This document shows, one piece after another, positions 8,588-16,540 of a stretch of DNA of 45,711 nt. Origin of the DNA: Empedobacter falsenii (lineage in GTDB: Bacteria > Bacteroidota > Bacteroidia > Flavobacteriales > Weeksellaceae); assembly GCF_019308355.1 (NCBI RefSeq), contig NZ_JAAGKM010000022.1:1-45711 (forward strand), written 5' to 3'. The translations under genes and the position numbers were made by a program. Each line of letters begins with the position of its first letter. Positions within the stretch are counted from its first letter, which is position 1. The notes beneath the pieces were generated by a model, which saw only the letters and a list, made by a program, of their open reading frames with translations, made no database searches and was not told where the DNA came from.

Positions 8588-9766
8588 ATGAAAGAAGTCG
8601 TAATAGTTTCAGCTGTTCGTACAGCAATGGGATCTTTTTTGGGAAGTTTATCTAACGTTCCAGCTACAGATTTAGGCGCAACAGCTATTAAAGGAGCTTT
8701 AGATAAAATCAACTTAGATGGATCTTTGGTTGATGAAGTATATATGGGAAATGTATTGCAAGCTGGTGAAGGACAAGCACCTGCTAAGCAAGCAATGATA
8801 AAAGCAGGTTTACCAAATACAATTCCTGCAACAACGGTAAACAAAGTTTGTGCTTCTGGTATGAAAGCTGTAATGTTTGCTACACAAGCGATTCGTTTAG
8901 GTGACGCAGATGTTGTAGTTGCTGGAGGAATGGAAAACATGTCGATGGTTCCTTTTTATTCGCCAAATGCAAGAACTGGAAATAAATACGGAAATACTGT
9001 TTTGTTAGATGGAATTGTGAACGATGGTTTACAAGATTACTACAGCAAAGAAATGATGGGACTTTTCGGAGATACTTGTGCAACTGAGTTCAATATTTCT
9101 CGTGAAGAGCAAGATGAGTTTGCGATTAATTCTTACAAAAAATCTGCTGCTGCTTGGGCTGCTGGAAAATTTGACAACGAAGTTGTTCCTGTAGAAATTC
9201 CTCAACGCAAAGGAGAACCAGTTATTTTTAAAGAAGACGAAGAATATAAAAATGTAAACTTTGATAAAGTTCCAGGTTTGCGCGCTGTTTTCTCTAAAGA
9301 CGGAACTGTAACTGCTGCAAATGCTTCTACAATTAATGATGGAGCTTCTGCTTTAGTATTAATGTCTTTAGATAAAGCAAACGAATTAGGATTAAAACCT
9401 CTTGCAAAAGTTATTGCTTATGCTGATGCTTCTCAAGAACCTTCAAAATTTACAACTGCACCAGCTAAAGCGGTTGAAAAATTATTGAAAAAAGCAAATA
9501 TGACAGCTGCTGATGTTGATTTCTGGGAATTTAACGAAGCGTTTTCAGTTGTTGGAATTGCAAATACTAAATTATTAAACCTTGATGCTTCTAAAGTCAA
9601 TGTAAATGGTGGTGCGGTTTCTATTGGTCATCCACTTGGAAATTCTGGATCAAGAATTTTGGTTACATTATTAAATGTTTTAGAGCAAAACGGAGGAAAA
9701 ATTGGTGGTGCAGCTATCTGTAATGGTGGCGGTGGAGCATCTGCAATGATTATCGAAAAAATCTAA
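8588..9766 (+). CDS. Acetyl-CoA C-acetyltransferase (thiolase)
   Basis: 392 residues, the standard length for a type II thiolase. It condenses two acetyl-CoA, or cleaves 3-ketoacyl-CoA, in the cytoplasm. The catalytic Cys88 is in NKVCASGMKAV, with His348 in GGAVSIGHPLGNSGSR and Cys378 in AAICNGGGGASAM. NEAFSVV also matches the family. It stands alone between a divergent peptidase gene and accA, with its own terminator, so no pathway neighbour tells whether it acts in biosynthesis or degradation. Candidate -7 sequence TATCTTG at about 8538, not convincing. Confidence 0.93.
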   Translation: MKEVVIVSAVRTAMGSFLGSLSNVPATDLGATAIKGALDKINLDGSLVDEVYMGNVLQAGEGQAPAKQAMIKAGLPNTIPATTVNKVCASGMKAVMFATQAIRLGDADVVVAGGMENMSMVPFYSPNARTGNKYGNTVLLDGIVNDGLQDYYSKEMMGLFGDTCATEFNISREEQDEFAINSYKKSAAAWAAGKFDNEVVPVEIPQRKGEPVIFKEDEEYKNVNFDKVPGLRAVFSKDGTVTAANASTINDGASALVLMSLDKANELGLKPLAKVIAYADASQEPSKFTTAPAKAVEKLLKKANMTAADVDFWEFNEAFSVVGIANTKLLNLDASKVNVNGGAVSIGHPLGNSGSRILVTLLNVLEQNGGKIGGAAICNGGGGASAMIIEKI

Positions 9767-9787
9767 TTTTAGATCAAATACACGATG

Positions 9788-9815
9788 AAAGCGTCTAATC
9801 TGTAGACGCTTTTTT
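9788..9815 (+). terminator. Terminator of the thiolase gene
   Basis: Stem AAAGCGTCTA (9788-9797) with TAGACGCTTT (9803-9812) followed by more T. Confidence 0.85.
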
Positions 9816-9892
9816 ATCTTTTGAAATTAAAATACTTGTAAAAAATCTGAAAAACATTCGACATTTATTATAATTGGCTTAAAAACCTTTTC

Positions 9893-9900
9893 TATATTTG
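9893..9900 (+). promoter_or_regulatory. -7 box of accA
   Basis: TATATTTG is a perfect TAnnTTTG. Transcription would begin near 9906, so the in-frame TTG at 9906 cannot be a useful start and the ATG at 9924 is favoured. The -33 box is weak. Confidence 0.55.
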
Positions 9901-9923
9901 TTGGATTGAACAAACACTTTTGT

Positions 9924-10877
9924 ATGGAATATTTAGAATTTGAACAACCTATCAAAGATTTAGAAGAACAGTTACAAAGCTGTCAAATCGTCGGCGAAGG
10001 AAGCGGTGTTAACATCAAACAGGCTTGCGTTGAAATTGAAATTGCAATTGAAAATAAAAAGAAGGAAATCTATGGTAATTTAACGCCATGGCAACGTGTA
10101 CAATTGTCTCGTCATCCTTCTCGCCCTTATACTTTAGACTACGCTTACGCGATCACAGATAACACGTTTATCGAAATTCACGGAGATAGAACTTTTGCTG
10201 ATGATAAAGCAATGGTTGGTGGTATGGGAAAAATCAATGGTCAAACTTTTATGATTATTGGTCAACAAAAAGGGAAAAATACCAAAGAAAGACAATATCG
10301 TCGTTTCGGAATGTCTAATCCAGATGGTTACCGCAAAGCTTTACGATTGATGAAGTTAGCAGAAAAGTTTAATATTCCTGTCTTGACTTTAGTCGACACT
10401 CCTGGTGCATATCCTGGTTTAGAAGCTGAAGAAAGAGGTCAAGGAGAAGCTATTGCTAAAAACATCTACGAAATGTTGAAACTTACAGTTCCTATCATTA
10501 CAATTGTAATTGGTGAAGGAGCTTCAGGTGGAGCATTAGGAATTGGAGTTGGAAACAAAGTTTTCATGTTAGAAAACACTTGGTATTCTGTAATTTCACC
10601 AGAAAACTGTTCTACAATTTTATGGAGAAGTTGGGATTACAAAGAGCAAGCTGCTTCGCAAATGAAATTAACTGGTCCTGATATGTTAGAATTAGGATTA
10701 ATTGAAGATATCATTCAAGAACCACTTGGTGGAGCACACTACAAACCAGAAGTTGCATACACAAACTTGAAAAATAAAGTTTTAGATACTTACAACGAAT
10801 TGAAAAAACTTTCTCCAAAAGAATTACAACAACAACGTCAAGAACGCTACATTAAATTCGGAGAATTTTCAGGATAA
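9924..10877 (+). CDS. accA: Acetyl-CoA carboxylase carboxyltransferase subunit alpha
   Basis: 317 residues from the ATG at 9924 ([17 protein letters not shown]), the usual length. AccA with AccD transfers the carboxyl group from biotin to acetyl-CoA, making malonyl-CoA for fatty acid synthesis. Signatures seen: [60 protein letters not shown] and [14 protein letters not shown], which form the crotonase-fold acyl-CoA site. accB, accC and accD are not nearby. The 3' end has a strong terminator, and the dnaB promoter abuts it. Confidence 0.95.
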   Translation: MEYLEFEQPIKDLEEQLQSCQIVGEGSGVNIKQACVEIEIAIENKKKEIYGNLTPWQRVQLSRHPSRPYTLDYAYAITDNTFIEIHGDRTFADDKAMVGGMGKINGQTFMIIGQQKGKNTKERQYRRFGMSNPDGYRKALRLMKLAEKFNIPVLTLVDTPGAYPGLEAEERGQGEAIAKNIYEMLKLTVPIITIVIGEGASGGALGIGVGNKVFMLENTWYSVISPENCSTILWRSWDYKEQAASQMKLTGPDMLELGLIEDIIQEPLGGAHYKPEVAYTNLKNKVLDTYNELKKLSPKELQQQRQERYIKFGEFSG

Positions 10878-10920
10878 AATATTGTTTTACAATAATACTT
10901 ATTGTAGAATATACGATTTT

Positions 10921-10957
10921 AAAACGAGATATAAAATTAGTTATATCTCGTTTTTTT
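10921..10957 (+). terminator. Terminator of accA
   Basis: A 14-bp perfect stem, AAAACGAGATATAA (10921-10934) with TTATATCTCGTTTT (10941-10954), loop AATTAG, then T-run. Confidence 0.9.
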
Positions 10958-10960
10958 ATT

Positions 10961-10968
10961 TAATTTTG
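10961..10968 (+). promoter_or_regulatory. -7 box of dnaB, packed against the accA terminator
   Basis: TAATTTTG fits TAnnTTTG. The dnaB ATG begins 9 nt after it, so the transcript would have almost no leader. TTAG 20 nt upstream is a poor -33 box. Confidence 0.5.
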
Positions 10969-10976
10969 GAACTCTT

Positions 10977-12536
10977 ATGGAACAAGCAAATTATAATCCC
11001 GAAATACCAGCTAACAAGCACAATGTCATTGGTTTAGAGAAAGGTAAACTTCCTCCTCAAGCTGTTGATTTAGAGCAAGCTGTACTTGGCGCGATGATGA
11101 TTGATAAAAAAGGGTTGGATGAAGTCATAGACATTCTTACGCCGCAAGTTTTTTATCGTCCAGAGCATCAGGCGATTTATGCTGTCATTCAAAAATTATT
11201 TAACGATTCAGAACCAATTGATTTATTAACGGTTTCGAATGAGTTGAAAAGTGAAGGCAAATTAGATCGTGTTGGCGGTGATTATTATTTGATTCAATTA
11301 ACGCAAAAAGTTTCTTCTTCTGCACACGTGGAGTATTATGCTCGTGTCATTCAAGAAAAATATATTCTTCGTCGTTTAATTGAAATTTCGAATCAAGTCA
11401 TTGAAAAATCATACGATGATACTGCCGATGTATTTGATTTACTGGATTATTCTGAATCGAAATTATTCGAAATTACAGAAGGTGGAATCAAGCGTAGTTA
11501 TTCGGAAGCAAGAGATTTAGTTACAGAAGCGATTGACAAAATTAAAGCCCAATCTACCAAAGAAGGAATGTCTGGTTTATCTTCTGGATTTACAGAAATT
11601 GATAAAATTACTTCGGGTTGGCAAGAATCGGATTTGATTATCTTAGCCGCTCGTCCTGGTATGGGGAAAACCGCTTTTATCCTTTCGATGGCGAAAAATA
11701 TGACGGTGGACAAAAATATTCCAGTTGCTGTTTTTTCATTAGAGATGTCTTCTGTTCAGTTGATTACGCGTATGATTTCGGGTGAAACTGGAATTTCGGG
11801 TGAAAAATTGCGTAAAGCAAAATTAGCCGATCACGAATGGAAACAATTATATACAAAAGTAAAAGGTCTTGAAAATGCACCGCTTTACATTGACGATACG
11901 CCTGCCCTTTCTATCTTCGATTTAAGAGCAAAAGCGCGTCGTTTGGTTTCTCAACATGGTGTAAAAATGATTTTGATTGACTACTTACAGTTAATGACTG
12001 CTGGTGGAAAAGCAAATGGAAACCGTGAGCAAGAAATTTCGATGATTTCGCGCTCCTTAAAAGCAATCGCAAAAGAGTTAAGTATTCCTGTTATTGCACT
12101 TTCGCAGTTATCTCGTTCGGTAGAAACTCGTGGAGGAAGCAAGCGTCCATTATTATCGGATTTACGTGAATCTGGAGCGATTGAGCAAGATGCCGATATC
12201 GTTTCGTTTATTTATCGTCCCGAATATTATAAGTTAGAATATTGGGATGATGAAAGTGAACCTTGCGCTGGTCAAGCCGAATTTATCATTGCTAAACACC
12301 GTAATGGTGCGTTAGAAAATGTGCGTCTACGATTCATTAATGAGCAAGCTAAATTTACCGATTTAGAAACTTCATTTGGTGGAGATTTCGAAATTCAAAG
12401 CTCGATGAATGATGGTTCTCAAGAAATGGGAAGTACCATGAATTTATCTGCTATCGATCCTTCTGATGCTTTTGGAGATTTCGGCGGAGAATTCACAAGT
12501 TCGATGAACAACGACGACGATAATTTACCGTTTTAA
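10977..12536 (+). CDS. dnaB: Replicative DNA helicase DnaB
   Basis: 519 residues. Hexameric helicase that unwinds DNA at the replication fork. The N-terminal domain begins at LPPQAVDLEQAVLGAMM (25-41). The RecA-like C-terminal domain has Walker A ARPGMGKT (225-232), Walker B-like MILIDYLQLM, and the RSLKAIAKEL, LSQLSR and LRESGAIEQDAD motifs. No intein is present. The acidic tail ending in NDDDNLPF is typical of Bacteroidota DnaB. No other replication gene is adjacent. Confidence 0.97.
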   Translation: MEQANYNPEIPANKHNVIGLEKGKLPPQAVDLEQAVLGAMMIDKKGLDEVIDILTPQVFYRPEHQAIYAVIQKLFNDSEPIDLLTVSNELKSEGKLDRVGGDYYLIQLTQKVSSSAHVEYYARVIQEKYILRRLIEISNQVIEKSYDDTADVFDLLDYSESKLFEITEGGIKRSYSEARDLVTEAIDKIKAQSTKEGMSGLSSGFTEIDKITSGWQESDLIILAARPGMGKTAFILSMAKNMTVDKNIPVAVFSLEMSSVQLITRMISGETGISGEKLRKAKLADHEWKQLYTKVKGLENAPLYIDDTPALSIFDLRAKARRLVSQHGVKMILIDYLQLMTAGGKANGNREQEISMISRSLKAIAKELSIPVIALSQLSRSVETRGGSKRPLLSDLRESGAIEQDADIVSFIYRPEYYKLEYWDDESEPCAGQAEFIIAKHRNGALENVRLRFINEQAKFTDLETSFGGDFEIQSSMNDGSQEMGSTMNLSAIDPSDAFGDFGGEFTSSMNNDDDNLPF

Positions 12537-12609
12537 AAGAATGATTTTATTTTGAACGAATTGTTCTATTAAGATTTGATAATTTTAATCAATCATAAAT
12601 ATTTACTTT

Positions 12610-12867
12610 ATGAAAAAGAATCTAGAATTTATTGCAGAACTTTATGGTTGGATTCAAATCTTTATATCACCCTTTATTATTGGCTTCATAATTGGATTGT
12701 TGATTTATTTTCAAAATAAATCAATTTCTAATTTAATTATTGGTTCTATCTTCATTCTAACAGGATTAATATTAGGAATTATTTTAGCAAATAAAAAAAT
12801 GAAAAGTAAAAACGGAACAATTTGGTTTTTATCACGAACAAATTCAGCAACTGATTTAGATAAATAA
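12610..12867 (+). CDS. Small membrane protein, 85 residues
   Basis: Two predicted transmembrane helices at about residues 12-33 (GWIQIFISPFIIGFIIGLL) and 42-62 (LIIGSIFILTGLILGIILA), then a basic KKMKSKNG segment and a short polar tail. The family is not recognised. It follows dnaB by 73 nt with no terminator seen between them. ATG start; clean ORF, but short, so moderate confidence. Confidence 0.55.
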   Translation: MKKNLEFIAELYGWIQIFISPFIIGFIIGLLIYFQNKSISNLIIGSIFILTGLILGIILANKKMKSKNGTIWFLSRTNSATDLDK

Positions 12868-12961
12868 TCATTCTTCTAATTTCTATTGTTCATTTATACT
12901 TACTTTATTGTTCAAACCTTCTAAAATCTCATCAACTATCAGTTTTATTTATCCTAAAAGT

Positions 12962-12992
12962 TTTGTTAGGAACGAGAATTGCTACAACTTTG
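12962..12992 (+). promoter_or_regulatory. Promoter of the aldehyde dehydrogenase gene
   Basis: TTTG (12962-12965), 19-nt spacer, CAACTTTG (12985-12992), one mismatch in the -7 box. The start codon lies 22 nt downstream. Confidence 0.6.
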
Positions 12993-13014
12993 TATACATT
13001 AAATAAAGAGTGAA

Positions 13015-14388
13015 ATGGCAAGTTCAATCAGAACATTAAATCCTGCTACAGGTAAAATCGAAAAAGAATTTCAAGCCTACACAAGCGAAGAAATCAATCA
13101 ATATATAGACGACGCAAACGAATTATATCAAACATGGCGATTCGAATCTTTCGAAGAAAGAAAAGCTGTAATGAAACGTGTCGCAAACGAAATGCGTAAG
13201 CAAAAAGCTCGATTAGCTGCTTTGATTACAACAGAAATGGGAAAACCATTGTATGAGAGCGAAATCGAAATTGATTATAGTGCAAATATCATCGAATATT
13301 ATGCTGATAATGCAGAAGAATTCTTGGCAAATGTTCCTATACAAACAGAAAAAGGTGACGCTTATGTGGTTTCAGAACCTATTGGTGTGTTGTTAGGTGT
13401 TATGCCTTGGAATTTCCCTTTTTCTCAAATTGCACGTTTTGCTGGGCCTCACATTATGGCTGGTAACACAGTTGTTTTGAAAACGGCTTCTAATATTCCG
13501 CAATGTGGAATCGCTTTCGAAGAAATGTTTACTGCTGCTGGCGCTCCAAAAGGTTTGTACAAAAACTTATTGATGTCAGGAAAAGACACAGATTCGATTA
13601 TTAATAATCCAAAAATTGTTGGTGTATCTTTAACTGGTTCAGAAGCTGCTGGTGCAGAGGTTGCAAGTATCGCTGGTAAAAATGTAAAACCTTCGGTTTT
13701 AGAACTTGGTGGTTCTGATCCAATGATCGTTTTGAATGATGCGGATATCGAAAAAGTGATGAACGGAACCATTAACGGTCGTTTACGTAATGCTGGACAA
13801 GCTTGTACTTCTTCGAAACGTATTATAGTACAAGAAGGTATTTACGATGAATATTTGAAAAAAATTACGGACTATATAAACGGAATGAAAGTTGGCGACC
13901 CTACACATGCTGACACCAATATGGGACCTGTAAGTTCGGAAAGTGCATTAGAAAAATTATTGGATCAAATTAATGATTCAGCGAATAAAGGAGCAACAAT
14001 TGTTTCGGGAGGAAAACGTATTGATCGTGATGGGTTCTTTTTACAACCAACAATTTTAACAGATTTAAAACCTGGAATGAAGGCCTATGACGAAGAAGTT
14101 TTTGGACCTGTAGTTTGTATTTGGAAAGTGAAGGATGTAGAAGAAGCAATCAAAATTGCGAATGATACGCCTTACGGATTAGGTGCTTCTATTTATACAG
14201 AAGATGTTCCGAATGCGGAGAAAATCGCTCGTAGAATAGATTCGGGAATGGTTTACGTAAACAAACAAGTTTCTTCAAGCCCAGATTTACCTTTCGGTGG
14301 TGTGAAACATTCGGGTTACGGACGCGAACTTTCTAAAGCTGGAATTATGGAGTTTATCAATAAAAAATTAATCATGATTGCGAAATAA
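13015..14388 (+). CDS. NAD(P)-dependent succinate-semialdehyde-type dehydrogenase
   Basis: 457 residues. Aldehyde dehydrogenase fold with GVMPWNFPFSQ (128-138), cofactor loop SLTGSEAAGAEVAS, general base Glu230 in LELGGSDPM and nucleophile Cys264 in NAGQACTSSKR, then EEVFGPVVCIWKV and LPFGGVKHSGYGRE. Overall it is closest by eye to the Sad/YneI branch (LELGGSDPxIVLNDAD is shared with E. coli Sad), which oxidises succinic semialdehyde to succinate. The exact substrate is inferred. Single-gene unit. Confidence 0.9.
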   Translation: MASSIRTLNPATGKIEKEFQAYTSEEINQYIDDANELYQTWRFESFEERKAVMKRVANEMRKQKARLAALITTEMGKPLYESEIEIDYSANIIEYYADNAEEFLANVPIQTEKGDAYVVSEPIGVLLGVMPWNFPFSQIARFAGPHIMAGNTVVLKTASNIPQCGIAFEEMFTAAGAPKGLYKNLLMSGKDTDSIINNPKIVGVSLTGSEAAGAEVASIAGKNVKPSVLELGGSDPMIVLNDADIEKVMNGTINGRLRNAGQACTSSKRIIVQEGIYDEYLKKITDYINGMKVGDPTHADTNMGPVSSESALEKLLDQINDSANKGATIVSGGKRIDRDGFFLQPTILTDLKPGMKAYDEEVFGPVVCIWKVKDVEEAIKIANDTPYGLGASIYTEDVPNAEKIARRIDSGMVYVNKQVSSSPDLPFGGVKHSGYGRELSKAGIMEFINKKLIMIAK

Positions 14389-14414
14389 TTTTTCAATCAT
14401 TAATCAAATTATAC

Positions 14415-14449
14415 AAAAAAAATGCAACTTTTATGAAGCTGCATTTTTT
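14415..14449. terminator. Bidirectional terminator
   Basis: Stem AATGCAACTT (14421-14430) with AAGCTGCATT (14436-14445), one mismatch, flanked by A-run and T-run. It separates the convergent dehydrogenase and globin genes. Confidence 0.8.
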
Positions 14450-14848
14450 TTATTGAATAAACCCTTGTTTTTGTTCCATTTGGTCAATTTTGAAAAGAAT
14501 TAAATCACGCATAATTTTTGCTCTATTTTTTGCTTCATTTGCTATTTCTCCTTCAAATTTTTCGTCAATTATTCCGTACCACAATTCAATCCAACGCTCG
14601 AAATGATGCGGTTTTAATTTCTCTTTCTGACTCAAAACCAAATGTGTTCGCATTGGCCAACCTTCAAAAGTTGCTTTTCCTAATAAAACAGTTTCCCAAA
14701 ACTGAATCATATGCGGCAAATGTTCGTCCCAATTTACCTTTGCAACTTCCGAAAAAAAGTAACCAATGACATCATCTTTTTGCACTTTATCGTAAAACGT
14801 ATTTACCAATAAAGCAACATCTTCTGAAGTTTCGATATCTTTTTTCAT
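14450..14848 (-). CDS. Group III truncated hemoglobin
   Basis: 132 residues, the right size for a truncated (2-on-2) globin. The proximal heme ligand is His82 in LKPHHFERWIELW, and the HLPHMIQFWET segment (43-52) matches the E-helix region of group III members. Members bind O2 or NO; a physiological role is not defined by the sequence. The -7 box lies directly upstream of the ATG. Confidence 0.88.
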   Translation of the reverse strand: MKKDIETSEDVALLVNTFYDKVQKDDVIGYFFSEVAKVNWDEHLPHMIQFWETVLLGKATFEGWPMRTHLVLSQKEKLKPHHFERWIELWYGIIDEKFEGEIANEAKNRAKIMRDLILFKIDQMEQKQGFIQ

Positions 14849-14853
14849 TAAAA

Positions 14854-14861
14854 CAAATTTA
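14854..14861 (-). promoter_or_regulatory. -7 box of the globin gene, directly before the ATG
   Basis: On the minus strand, TAAATTTG followed by TTTTA and then ATG. Transcription would start at or next to the start codon. No good -33 box. Confidence 0.45.
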
Positions 14862-14942
14862 CAAAGAACTTAATTCAATTCATCAATGTTTTTAATCACG
14901 AAAAAATGCAGTAATTTTACAGTCTCATAAAAATGAATAAAA

Positions 14943-15302
14943 TTGGATAGCAATAGACAACAAAAAGTAAGTAAATTATTTCAAGAAGAATTAGCAGAAG
15001 CTTTTAGAAAATGGGCTGTAAAGGAATTCCCTGGAAATTTGATTAGTGTTACAGAAGTAAAAGTAACACCAGATTTAAGCGTTTCTAAAATCTATGTAAG
15101 TATTTTTCCAAGTACTCAAAAAGACGAAATTTTTAAAGAAATTAGAGTTAATACACCATTATTTAGAGGAATTTTATCAAAAAGTGCTTCTAAACAAATG
15201 CGTATTACACCAGAATTAATTTTCATTTTAGATAATTCGTTAGACGAAATGGATAAAATCGACAAAGCGCTAAGAGGAGAAGGAAATAATCCAATCTTAT
15301 AA
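14943..15302 (+). CDS. rbfA: Ribosome-binding factor A
   Basis: 119 residues. RbfA is a KH-type protein that matures the 5' end region of 16S rRNA in the 30S subunit. The start (MDSNRQQKVSKLFQEELA) matches family starts, but the codon is TTG: the only nearby ATG (14934) is in another frame and soon meets a stop, and no ATG follows in frame until late. TPDLSVSKIYVSIFPS and KQMRITPELIFILD are family motifs. Its stop overlaps the next start by one base (TAATG), so it is cotranscribed with the permease gene. A weak -7 box TAATTTTA sits at 14912. Confidence 0.9.
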   Translation: MDSNRQQKVSKLFQEELAEAFRKWAVKEFPGNLISVTEVKVTPDLSVSKIYVSIFPSTQKDEIFKEIRVNTPLFRGILSKSASKQMRITPELIFILDNSLDEMDKIDKALRGEGNNPIL

Positions 15303-16486
15303 TGAGAAACATTTCACTTTACATTGCGAAACGCTACATTTTTTCGAAAACGAATACAAACGCCGTAAACATTATTACATCGATTGCTGTTGGTGCTATT
15401 CTGGTTGCTACAGCGGCTTTATTTATTATTTTATCCGTTTTTTCGGGATTAGAAAAAATGAATTTAAAGTATTATAGCAATGTAAATCCTGAAATTAAAA
15501 TATCACCTTCGAAAGGAAAAGTATTGGACAGTTTAACTTTTGTTGTGGATCAATTAAAGCAACAAAAAGATGTCAAAGCTTTTTCTAAAATCATCGAAGA
15601 AAAAGTCTACATCGATTACAAAGGAAAGCAAGATATTGCCTATTTGAAAGGTGTTGACGAAAATTTCACCAAAATTACACGTTTAGATACGGTAATTTAT
15701 GGTGGACAATATTTAGACTTTAATCGCGATGATAATTTTATTGTTTCGAATGGAATTGCAGAGCGTTTGCAACTTTATATCGATCCGATAACGCCAGCAG
15801 ATTTGATGATGCCAAAAGCTGGAACAGGTCTAATAAAACAAGAAAGCGATGCTTTTACACGCAAAGATGCGTACAGTGTTGGCGTGTTTATTTTGAACGA
15901 ACAATACGACAAACACATATTTACAACTTTAGGTTTGGCGCAAGAATTATTGTTGTTAAACGAAAATCAATGTTATTCGATTGAGGTAAAAACGACTGGA
16001 AAAAAATCGTTTAACGAAGTAAAAATTCAACTTCAAAAAATATTAGGTTCTCATTATAAAATCGAAACCAGACAAGATTTAGATTCAGCTTTCTTAAAAG
16101 TAATGAATATGGAAAACTTAATCAGTTACTTGATTTTTACGTTAGTCATTATCATTGCATGTTTCAATTTGGCAGGAACAATTATTATCTTGATTTTGGA
16201 TAAAAAGAAAGAAATTCAGACGATGTATAGTTTTGGATTATCACGAAAAAATATTCGTAATATTTTCTTCCAAACTGGTTTTATTATCACCTTTATTGCG
16301 ATGACAACAGGTTTATTAATCGCCTCTGTTATTGGATTATTACAAATAGATTTTGGTTTGGTTATGGCTTCGCCAACTGTTCCGTTTCCATTTATCTTTT
16401 CTGTCGAAAACTTTGTTGCAGTTATTGTAACTGTTTTAGGTTTGGGAAGCTTGGTTTCGTGGATCGTTTCCAGACAAGTGAAATAA
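15302..16486 (+). CDS. LolC/LolE-like ABC transporter permease (FtsX superfamily)
   Basis: 394 residues with four transmembrane segments: one near 20-45 (NIITSIAVGAILVATAALF), then a large periplasmic domain, then three in the last 130 residues (SYLIFTLVIIIACFNLAG onward). The C-terminal block, with a KKKEIQTMYSFGLSRKNI loop, is the FtsX domain. Homologs move lipoproteins from the inner membrane or act as related permeases, with an ATPase encoded elsewhere. It overlaps rbfA by one base. Confidence 0.88.
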   Translation: MRNISLYIAKRYIFSKTNTNAVNIITSIAVGAILVATAALFIILSVFSGLEKMNLKYYSNVNPEIKISPSKGKVLDSLTFVVDQLKQQKDVKAFSKIIEEKVYIDYKGKQDIAYLKGVDENFTKITRLDTVIYGGQYLDFNRDDNFIVSNGIAERLQLYIDPITPADLMMPKAGTGLIKQESDAFTRKDAYSVGVFILNEQYDKHIFTTLGLAQELLLLNENQCYSIEVKTTGKKSFNEVKIQLQKILGSHYKIETRQDLDSAFLKVMNMENLISYLIFTLVIIIACFNLAGTIIILILDKKKEIQTMYSFGLSRKNIRNIFFQTGFIITFIAMTTGLLIASVIGLLQIDFGLVMASPTVPFPFIFSVENFVAVIVTVLGLGSLVSWIVSRQVK

Positions 16487-16501
16487 AAAATATTAAGACA
16501 T

Positions 16502-16535
16502 AAAAAAAGCTTGAAGAAATCTTCAAGCTTTTTTT
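16502..16535. terminator. Bidirectional terminator
   Basis: Stem GCTTGAAG (16509-16516) with CTTCAAGC (16521-16528) extended by A/T pairs, between the convergent permease and Omp85-like genes. Confidence 0.9.
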
Positions 16536-16540
16536 ATACT

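Noticed and set aside
9906-9923. AccA starting at TTG 9906
   Set aside because: The -7 box TATATTTG ends at 9900, so transcription would start about there; ATG 9924 gives the conserved N-terminus.
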